DNA of 41,415 nucleotides. Origin: DASTPP01 sp035762175 (GTDB lineage Bacteria > Myxococcota_A > Polyangia > Polyangiales > Polyangiaceae). Of this stretch, positions 26,060 to 32,852 are shown in pieces. Each line of letters begins with the position of its first letter. Position 1 is the stretch's first letter. The DNA lies in the NCBI GenBank assembly GCA_035762175.1, contig DASTPP010000430.1, positions 1 through 41,415 of the forward strand, read 5' to 3'. Position numbers and translations under genes: made by a program. The notes below the pieces were generated by a model. It did not search any database and had not been told where the DNA came from. It was given only the letters and a program-made list of their open reading frames with translations.

Positions 26060-26398
26060 TCACTCGGCGGGCGTCGCTCGATCGCCCGGCAGGCCCCGCC
26101 CCGCGTACCGCCCCGCCCGGCGCGGGGCCTTGCCGCGCGTCGCGCTCAGCTCTTCTTGAAAGCTCGTCCCCAGACTCCGCAGGTAGCGTCGCATGGTGCG
26201 CGACGACACGCCGAGCAGCTGCGCCGCCCCGTCCGCCGACAAGGGCGCCTCCGACGCCTCGAGCACGCGGCGCAGCGAGGCCAACCACGGCTCGCTCGTC
26301 GTCGACCACGACACGCCCGCCCCCGGCAAGCTCGCCATCGAGCCGTCGATCAGCGCCGCTTCCAAGTCTCCCCCCAGCCCCTCGTTGTCCCTGTCCAT
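26060..26398 (-). CDS. Short AraC-type HTH protein
   Basis: 112-residue protein with a single helix-turn-helix of AraC type at about 52-87: LSADGAAQLLGVSSRTMRRY then LRSLGTSFQEELSATR. AraC-family DNA-binding domains normally continue with RELALRYL and a second HTH; here the text changes to GKAPRRAGRYAGRGLPGD and stops, so half of the domain is missing. It may be a truncated regulator or a small one-HTH variant. ATG 26398 has GAGGGAGC immediately upstream. Element C and a 20-bp inverted repeat occupy its promoter region, so autoregulation or control with the other island genes is plausible. It reads towards the small exported-protein gene. Confidence 0.7.
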   Translation of the reverse strand: MDRDNEGLGGDLEAALIDGSMASLPGAGVSWSTTSEPWLASLRRVLEASEAPLSADGAAQLLGVSSRTMRRYLRSLGTSFQEELSATRGKAPRRAGRYAGRGLPGDRATPAE

Positions 26399-26409
26399 GC
26401 TGCTCCCTC

Positions 26410-26429
26410 GTTGGGTTCTCGAACCAAAC
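26410..26429 (-). promoter_or_regulatory. 20-bp inverted repeat before the HTH gene
   Basis: GTTTGGTTC-GA-GAACCCAAC: 9-bp arms with one mismatch, lying between the GCAT box of element C and the ribosome-binding site. Its position near the expected transcription start makes it a candidate operator, perhaps for the HTH protein itself. Confidence 0.45.
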
Positions 26430-26443
26430 GCCTCTCTTTCCCC

Positions 26444-26488
26444 CCATGCGCAGCGGCAGGCTGCCAACCACCACGCGTCGAACATTTT
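26444..26488 (-). promoter_or_regulatory. Bipartite element, copy C
   Basis: Minus strand: TGGTGG (26468-26473), 18 nt, GCATGG (26444-26449), A4 run 11 nt upstream. It ends 45 nt before the HTH gene start codon, a normal promoter distance. Confidence 0.65.
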
Positions 26489-26646
26489 CGCACCGGGGGC
26501 GAGGCGGGCGCCGAGAGCGCCTCGGCCGAGGGCTTGACCTACATCTGCGCAAAGGCAGGGCGCCCGGGTGGCCCCCCACTTCGAGAGCCGGCCAGCCCAG
26601 CCTCGCTGCCCCGTCGAGGGGCACGCCGCCCCGCGCAGACGCAGGC

Positions 26647-29600
26647 TCAGGGCTCGAGGCTAGTGTAGAGGGGGCCGCCGTCGCCGCAGCTCATGACATC
26701 GTGACGGCGTTGCACACAGACGGTGACAAGGCCCAGGCACTGGGCCCCCTGGGCGTCGGTCGCCCGGAACTCGATGTGGTACACCCTGCCGTCGGGCTGC
26801 GGCCCGATCGGCGTCCAGGTGTCGCGCTCGGCGCGCACCGCGAGCGGCTCGAGCGTGGCGTCGGCGCAGGTGCCGCCCGGGCACCACAGCAGGCCGACCG
26901 GCTCGTCTTGCCAGACGCCCCTCGCCGCGACCGTGACCTCATCGCCGTCGGGGTCGCTCACCCCGGCGATGGCCACCGGCACCCACATCTGCCCGGTCGA
27001 GGGCAGCAGATAGGCGGGCGAGGCGAACGCGCCCGAGCAATCGGGAGCGCGATTCTCGAGGGCGCAACTCGACGCGCACCCATCGCCGTCTTCGGTGTTG
27101 CCATCGTCGCACGCTTCGCCCGGGTCGAGCGTGCCGTTGCCGCAGCTCTCGCCCCCGTAGCGCACGTGCACGGGGAACGACACCGTCGTCAGCACGCCCT
27201 TGGTATCTTCGGCCCCGCACGTCACCGTCGTCGTGCCGAGCGCGAAGGCCGAGCCGCTCGCGGGCGAGCACGCCACGGCTCGCTCGCCGTCGACCAGATC
27301 GACGGCCGAGGGCGGGTCATACGTGACGATCGCGCCCGCGGGCGACGTGGCCCCCGCCGTGACGGCCGCCGGCACGTTGCCGAAGGAGGGCCCGAGGTGG
27401 TCGACGACGGTCACGACGAACGACTCGGACGCCTGGTGGCCGAGCGGGTCGGTGGCCGTGCAGGTGACCGTGGTCGCGCCGATCGGAAAGACCGAGTTCG
27501 GCGGCGGCGAACAGTCGACGCTCACCCCGGCGAGGCCCGCGTCGGTCGAGGTCGGGGGCAAAAAGAAAACCTCGACGCCCGCCGCGCTCGTCGCCTCGAG
27601 CGTCATGGGCTTGGGCACGTGGGAGGCGTCGACGACCGGGGGGGCCTCGTCGGACGCCGAAGGCGGGGCGAAGGCGGCGAGAAAGGTATTGCTAACGCCC
27701 CCTTGCTCGGGAATGTGGCTAACGATCAGGCGGTCGTCGACCAGCATCGAGCCCGCGAAGGCGCCGCTCGTCACGACGCGGCCTTGGCCGTCGAGCAGCA
27801 TCGCCCCCAGATCGCCGCCCAGCACCATGGGCACATGCTTGGACCAGAGCGGCTCGAGGCCGGGCGTGAAGGCGACGACGAAGGCGTCCGGCGTGCCATA
27901 CGTGCGGAAGGGGCCGGTGCCGAAATCGATCACGTCTGGGCTGCCGCCGAAGGCGCCGACGACGACGTTGCCGTCGCCGTCGACCGCGACAGGGCGGGCG
28001 CTCAACCCGCCGTTCGAGGGAATGACCCGCGCCCGAACCGGGGCGCCGTCGGCCGCGGCATACTCGACGACGAAGAGGTCGCCCTCTTGGGCGCCGGGCG
28101 GCACGTCGAAGTCGTACACCAGGTCGAAGGGGGCGCCGAAGGTCTCGAGCACGCCCACGGCGTAGACGCGGCCGTCGGCGCCCGCCGCGACGCCCGAGTG
28201 GGCCCCCCCGACGGACCACCCCGCGCCGGGCGGGGCCGCGAACTTGTGCAGCCCCTGCCCGAAAATGGTGTCGGAGAACTGGCTAAAGTACAGATTGCCC
28301 TCGTGATCGAACGCGAACGCACGCGAATCGACGATCGACCCCTGCCCGAATTTGGTCGCGCTTTGGGGCCCCCCTTGCGGCGAGGTTCTCACGAGAAACA
28401 AGGCGCCCGTATCTTTGTCGTTCAGCGTGGTGTCGCCGAACTTCACGGTCCCGTAAAAATCGCCCATGATGGCGATCTTGCCGCCGCGCTCGACCGCGAC
28501 CTCCCGAATGGTAACCGAGGGGGTGCCATCGTCGTCGACGTCCTCGCCGAACACGGTCGACCACATCAGCTCGCCGTCGGGCGTGAACTTGCCGAGCCAA
28601 ATCGAGCCGGCCTGCCCAGAAGAGTACCCGGCGCTCGACGCGGCGACGATGCTGCCGTCCGGCGCCAGGGCGACCGTCGTGGCCCCCGGCCACGGCGCGA
28701 AGGGGCCGAACCGCTTGCCTGACAGGTAGTGACCGCCCGGCCCGTACTTGGCAATCACGCCGTGCAGGTTACCCTCGGGGCCCGGGTCGAGCGTACCCCC
28801 GCCGAGGTCGACGGCCGTCGGCGCGACGCCGGCGACGACGGTGCTGCCGTCGGAGCCAACCGGCAACGTCTTCATCGAAGAGAGCGTCGACGGAAACGAC
28901 CGAGACCAGCCCCCGGGGTGGCAGTCGCTCTCGCACGTCTCTTCGGCGGCCTCGTCCGCCTCGCACACCGAGTTGCCGCACACCTCGATCGGCCGCTTGA
29001 GGTAGACCGTGATCACCTCGCGGTAGTGCTCGCCCCGATCGCTCGGGTCAGTATTCACGTAACAATCGTGCATCGCCCCCGTCGCGGCGTCGCCGCTGAC
29101 CCCGAGGCACGCCGCCAGCGGAAACTCGGGCCGCGGCTCGCACGTGCCCGGCACCTCGATCGGCCCCCCCGCCCCCTGGCTCGAGCAGAACCGCTTGGTC
29201 ACCTCGGGCACGTTGCTGCCCGGCCCCGCGCACGCGTACAGCTTCGGCGCCATCACCGCCGTGCCGTCAGGCTGCCCCTCCTGCCGGAACAGGTTGCCAT
29301 AGAAGGCCCCCTCCCGCAGCGGGTACGCGGCCCGCTCTTCTTCGGTGACGGCCAGGGCGGCCTTGACGTTCTCGGGCGCGTCGTCGGGCACCCGCATCGA
29401 CAGATCGACCTTCACGCCGTACGCGTTGGTGCGCGCCAGAAGGCACGCCGTCACCCAGCGCTGGCACGACTCGTCACATGCCCCGCCCGCCTGCCCCCAC
29501 TGGGGCGCCAGCCCGACGAGCCCGTGCAGCTCGAGGTTCGCCCCCTCGGGGCCGGGGTCGAGCGCCGTCGACTGCTCTGGCCCCATCGCGCACTCGTACA

Positions 29601-29931
29601 TGTACCGGAGCAGATCGCGCGTATACGCATTGGCGCGCAAGACCTCGCGCGCGGCGGGGCTCTGCTGCCAGAGCTCGTCTTGCCAGAGCGCGCCCAGCAG
29701 CAAACCGTTCTGCATCAGCCCGTTTCGCATCAGCCCGTTTCGCATCAGGCCATTCTGAAAGAAGCCGTTCTGCATCAGGCCGTTGCTCGACAGGCTGTTC
29801 TGCGTCATGCCGTTCGGCGCCGTGAACCGGGCGGCCGACGGGGCCACCTGGTCGGCCTTGGGGTCGGGGCCACAAGCGAGGTGGCCGGTCAGCACGAAGA
29901 GCGCGAGAGGCGCGAGGGGTCGGGGTCGCAT
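26647..29931 (-). CDS. Asn-ladder / propeller / HYR / DUF4215 surface lipoprotein (paralog 1)
   Basis: 1094-residue exported protein. Signal MRPRPLAPLALFVLTG ends in HLAC-GPD, an unusual lipobox with His at -3. Residues about 40-75 are pentapeptide-type repeats (NGLMQ, NGFFQ, NGLMR, NGLMR, NGLMQ), encoded by 15-bp tandem DNA repeats. A Cys-containing domain follows (about 80-330), ending in CGNSVCEADEAAEETCESDC. Then come propeller-like repeats (WLGKFTPDGELMWSTVFG, GDFYGTVKFGDTTL), two HYR domains (PPTSTDAGLAGVSVDCSPPP, TTVTCTATDPLG), a DUF4215 module (CGNGTLDPGEACDDGNTEDG) and a closing Cys-containing domain. All point to a long surface-exposed adhesin- or matrix-like protein. It is a full-length paralog of the gene at 37953. 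ATG 29931 has GGATGGGCC before it and element D 40 nt upstream. No enzyme motif was seen. Confidence 0.85.
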   Translation of the reverse strand: MRPRPLAPLALFVLTGHLACGPDPKADQVAPSAARFTAPNGMTQNSLSSNGLMQNGFFQNGLMRNGLMRNGLMQNGLLLGALWQDELWQQSPAAREVLRANAYTRDLLRYMYECAMGPEQSTALDPGPEGANLELHGLVGLAPQWGQAGGACDESCQRWVTACLLARTNAYGVKVDLSMRVPDDAPENVKAALAVTEEERAAYPLREGAFYGNLFRQEGQPDGTAVMAPKLYACAGPGSNVPEVTKRFCSSQGAGGPIEVPGTCEPRPEFPLAACLGVSGDAATGAMHDCYVNTDPSDRGEHYREVITVYLKRPIEVCGNSVCEADEAAEETCESDCHPGGWSRSFPSTLSSMKTLPVGSDGSTVVAGVAPTAVDLGGGTLDPGPEGNLHGVIAKYGPGGHYLSGKRFGPFAPWPGATTVALAPDGSIVAASSAGYSSGQAGSIWLGKFTPDGELMWSTVFGEDVDDDGTPSVTIREVAVERGGKIAIMGDFYGTVKFGDTTLNDKDTGALFLVRTSPQGGPQSATKFGQGSIVDSRAFAFDHEGNLYFSQFSDTIFGQGLHKFAAPPGAGWSVGGAHSGVAAGADGRVYAVGVLETFGAPFDLVYDFDVPPGAQEGDLFVVEYAAADGAPVRARVIPSNGGLSARPVAVDGDGNVVVGAFGGSPDVIDFGTGPFRTYGTPDAFVVAFTPGLEPLWSKHVPMVLGGDLGAMLLDGQGRVVTSGAFAGSMLVDDRLIVSHIPEQGGVSNTFLAAFAPPSASDEAPPVVDASHVPKPMTLEATSAAGVEVFFLPPTSTDAGLAGVSVDCSPPPNSVFPIGATTVTCTATDPLGHQASESFVVTVVDHLGPSFGNVPAAVTAGATSPAGAIVTYDPPSAVDLVDGERAVACSPASGSAFALGTTTVTCGAEDTKGVLTTVSFPVHVRYGGESCGNGTLDPGEACDDGNTEDGDGCASSCALENRAPDCSGAFASPAYLLPSTGQMWVPVAIAGVSDPDGDEVTVAARGVWQDEPVGLLWCPGGTCADATLEPLAVRAERDTWTPIGPQPDGRVYHIEFRATDAQGAQCLGLVTVCVQRRHDVMSCGDGGPLYTSLEP
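29701..29820 (-). repeat. 15-bp tandem repeats encoding the Asn ladder (paralog 1)
   Basis: Seven to eight units with the plus-strand form near GCCGTTCTGCATCAG, each coding N-G-L-M-Q or a variant. Units are a multiple of 3, so copy-number change would lengthen or shorten the ladder without shifting the frame. Confidence 0.8.
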
Positions 29932-30291
29932 GGCCCATCCTATCGGAGAGTTGAGGCCCCCCCCGGCCGCCACATGCGTAAGGGCGTGCCTGCCACCACC
30001 ATGGCCCGACGCACATTTTTGCCGAACGGCGACAGAGAGCGGCGAGTGCCCCCGGGGTGGGTCAGAAAGGGGCCCCAAAACCGGCTCGCCCTCGACCCCC
30101 AAGAGGCCGGCCCCCAGCCCCTGTCAGCTTGCCCGCTGCGAAGCATACATGCCCCCACCACCCAGACGAGTCTTCATCGCCGGATCGATAAAGGCAAGCT
30201 CTGCTGGTGGCAGGCCAGGGTGTAGTCGCGTGCCTCACCCCCCACCCAGCGCCCCTTCGACAGCGAGGCGCCCCCGCTGAGTCACCGCCCA
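29932..30291. other. Intergenic region before paralog 1
   Basis: Contains element D next to the gene. The remainder, up to the decayed tail at 30292, holds nothing I recognise. Confidence 0.4.
29972..30020 (-). promoter_or_regulatory. Bipartite element, copy D
   Basis: Minus strand: TGGTGG (29996-30001), 18 nt, GCATGT (29972-29977), A5 run 14 nt upstream, preceded by GTTCGGC as in copy E. It ends 40 nt before the paralog 1 start codon. Confidence 0.65.
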
Positions 30292-30345
30292 TCAGCCGGG
30301 CCAGCGCCTCGTCTGCTTCAGCTTCTCTTCGCGCTCCCCGGCCAT
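30292..30345 (-). pseudogene. Second copy of the KAEGLREG-family tail end
   Basis: Minus-strand codons read EEKLKQTRRWPG and stop, nearly the same as the last residues ALKQQRRWPG-stop of the MNT-HEPN gene 75 bases upstream. The DNA around CCGGGCCAGCGCCT is shared. It is the 3' tip of a lost second gene of that tail family or a partial duplication. Confidence 0.55.
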
Positions 30346-30367
30346 CGGGGCCCCGGAGAACGCCGCA

Positions 30368-31635
30368 TCAACCGGGCCAGCGCCTCTGCTGCTTGAGCGC
30401 CTGACGCAGCGCCTCGAGCTCGCCCACCCCCATCACCTCGAGCCGCGCCCGCTGCTCGGCCGTCGGCTCGATGCCGAACGCCTCGCATAGGTCGAGCAAC
30501 GCCGTGCGCAGCCCCTCGGCTCTGCCCTCGAGCAGACCTTCGGCCTTGCCCTCGAGCAGACCTTCGGCCCGCCCTCGGGCCTCGCCCTCGCGCAGGCCTT
30601 CGGCCTTGCCCTCGCGCAGCCCTTCGGCCTTGCCCCGCGCTTCGACCTCGCGCGCCCGCAGGTCGGCGAGCGACGCCACCTCGCGGACCCAGCGCCCCAG
30701 CTCGGCCGGGTCGTCGGGCGGCGGCGGCAAGCCGTCGCTCAACGGCTCGTCGAGGCTCGGCGGCCGGGGCAAGCCCGGGTTGACGGCGTCGGGGCCGCAG
30801 AACGAGGCGAGCTTCTCGAGCGAGACCTCGCGCACGCGCCGCGCGAGCTCGAGCACCCGCGCCTGCAGGGCCGACAGCTCGGCGAGCGTAATGCGGTACG
30901 ACTTCGAGTATCGCGATTCAATATATGCCTTGCGCAACAAGGAGAACAGGCGCTCGTCATCGGGCCCGGTCTTGGGCAAGGCCTCGACGAGCAGGGGGTG
31001 CTGCTCGGCGGCCTTCTTGCTGAGAGCGCTCAAGTCGTGGGTGCGCTCTTTGTACCCACTCAAGACCAGACTGGCCGCGTGGTAGTAACGCTCGGCCGCC
31101 TGGTGCAAGAGAAAGGCCGCGTGGTTGAGCAGGCCCCGGCCGATGAAATCGCGACAACCGCGGAAGAACCCGCTCGCGCTGTCGAACCAGTAGCCGAAGT
31201 GGTACTCGCCGACCGAGAGGCGCTCTTTGGGGGTGAGCGACTTGGGCGTGGCGAACTGCAGGCGCTGCCCGGCGTAGAGCACCACCCCTTCGTTGACGAT
31301 GTCGGCGAAGAAGTACTGCCCCATGCGGACTTCGCGGTTCACGAAGCGAATGTCGTGCGCGATGAGCGTCACGGGCGTCGGGGCGGCCGCCTCGCGCAGG
31401 CGCCCCTCGAGCTCGCGAAAGAGGGCGGCCTCGGCGGCCTGCTTCTCGTCGTCGACGACGGCGAGCAGGTCGAAGTCACTGCGATAGCCGGTCGCCTCGT
31501 CGTCGACCCAGGTGCCGCGCGCGTGGCTGCCGAACAAGACGAGCACCCCCCGGGGGAGGCGCTCGCGAAAGAGGTCGACGAGGGTGGCGAGCTGCGCCCG
31601 CTTCGCCTCGGGCAAATGGTCGAGCGAGGTCTTCA
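30368..31635 (-). CDS. MNT-HEPN nucleotidyltransferase with KAEGLREG-repeat tail
   Basis: 422 residues. The N-terminal minimal nucleotidyltransferase domain has LFGSHARGTW (GSHARG at 36-41) and the metal-binding SDFDLL (D54, D56). A HEPN domain follows at about 135-270 (LNHAAFLLHQAAERYYHA, GYKERTHDL). In HEPN/MNT toxin-antitoxin systems these are two proteins, the MNT enzyme adenylylating the HEPN RNase; here they are fused, and the catalytic R-x4-6-H motif of toxic HEPN is not evident. Residues 305-422 are a different module: WVREVASLADLRAREVEA, charged repeats KAEGLREG, and LCEAFGIEPTAEQRARLEVM to QQRRWPG, a tail that I know from myxobacterial Rpn/DUF4351-like proteins. ATG 31635 has GGGGG upstream. 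A 42-bp repeat array lies directly upstream. Function: unknown, possibly stress or defence. Confidence 0.8.
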
Positions 31636-31714
31636 TTCGATGATACCCCCAGACGCAGAGTCTAGCAGAAGCAAGCCCCGCCGTGACGCCGATCGTGCGC
31701 GCGCGGGCCCGCGC

Positions 31715-32240
31715 GATGGGTCGACCCATCGAACTTCATCGCCGACGGCCTTCGACCCTATTCAGACCCATCGCTCTCATGCGCCCGCAGCCTCGATCGA
31801 AGCCTCGACCCATGCCCCGAACACGTCGACGACCCGAAACGATGGCTCGACCCATGCCCATCACCCTTCCAAAGCACTTCGCAGCATGGCCCGAGCCATG
31901 CGACCGACGCGGGGGCGAACCCAACCCATGGCTCGAGCCATCTCCGCAGCCCGCCAACGACCCCGGCGGATGGCTCGCCCCTTCTCTCGAGGCCGCAGAC
32001 GCTCTCGAACGATGGCTCGCCCCTTCTCTCGAGGCCGCAGACGCCCTCGAACGATGGCTCGCCCCTTCTCTCGAAGCCACAGACGTCCTCGAGCGATGGG
32101 TCGCGGGTTCTCTCGGAGCCGCGGACGGCCTCGAACGATGGCTCGCCCCATCTCTCGAAGCCACAGACGCCCTCGAGCGATGGGTCGCGGGTTCTCTCGA
32201 AGCTTCGGGCGCCCTCGAACGATGGCTCGCCCCATCGTCT
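31715..32240. repeat. 42-bp-period array with palindromic cores
   Basis: About 12.5 units with a 42-bp period. Marker octamers fall at 31723, 31765, 31807, 31849, 31893, 31935, 31977 and every 42 bases to about 32229, with one 2-bp slip. The left units carry palindromes (GATGGGTCGACCCATC at 31715-31730; ATGGCTCGAGCCAT near 31928; near-perfect GCATGGCCCGAGCCATGC near 31883). The right units keep GATGGCTCGCCCCTTCTC but lose the right arm. All frames are open because 42 is divisible by 3, but no frame has a recognisable protein. Confidence 0.85.
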
Positions 32241-32298
32241 GGGGACACGAGTGCGCTCGAAACCTGGCCGGAAACGGAGAGGCCCCGCGGGGCGCCGC

Positions 32299-32715
32299 TC
32301 AGCCCTCGCGTGCGTTGGGCTCGCCCGACTTCGTGACGCGCAACACCTTCCCTTCGCGCGTCACGCCCATTCGCTTGCAGGCTCGGTTGACCGCCTGGCG
32401 GCTGACCGGCCGGCCCAAGCGCTCGGCCAGCCGCCGGGCGTACTCGTGGTCGGGCAGGTCGCTCTGCTCACGAAGCAGCTCCCGCAGAAGGTGCTCGGCG
32501 CGGGCATCGAGCGCCCGCGGGCGGCCGCCACCAGGCGGGCGCGGCGCCAGCGAGCCGGCCTTGCGCCACCGGCCGAGGTAGCGCGGCACCGTGCTGCGAC
32601 TAACGTGGAAGCGCAGGGCCAGACGGCGAATCGAGCCCTCGCCACGGTCAGGGCCGCCAGCACCAGGCCCAACGACGGCGTCTTCGCTTGTATCCGCATG
32701 ACTTCGCACCCTCCT
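32299..32715 (-). pseudogene. IS630-family transposase N-terminal remnant fused to a secretion leader
   Basis: From about 32650 to 32299 the frame encodes the double HTH of IS630 transposases: GEGSIRRLALRFHVSRSTVP, LGRWRKAGSLAPRPPGGGRP, then LAERLGRPVSRQAVNRACKR MGVTREGKVLRV; the DDE domain is absent. Bases 32640-32715 do not match the IS630 start (MRAxxLELRQRIV) but are nearly identical to the 5' end of the gene at 35801, including its ribosome-binding region. In that frame they read MRIQAKTPSLGLVLAALTVA, against MRVRAKKLTLGLALAALTVA at 35801. The two parts are in different frames, so translation from the captured ATG does not make transposase. Confidence 0.7.
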
Positions 32716-32852
32716 CTTCTTCACCCGCGTCCGACCCCGCACCGCGGGGCTCCGGGCGACGCGCCCCCCGCGGCCGGATGAACAACGTTCGAGAGAGCGA
32801 AAGGCGCATCAACACGCGACGGCAGGCCCCCCCGGCCGCGATCAGCCCCCCG

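Noticed and set aside
26410..26429. tRNA T-arm-like GGTTCGA sequence
   Set aside because: The 5-bp stem with 7-nt loop does not pair correctly and no acceptor or anticodon arm is present.
31715..32240. CRISPR-like array
   Set aside because: The units are contiguous with no unique spacers and no cas genes are near.
31683..32336. Possible repeat protein (ERWLAPSLEAADAL units) on the plus strand
   Set aside because: All frames are open through the 42-bp array, palindromes explain the repeats better, and no signal or ribosome-binding site was found.
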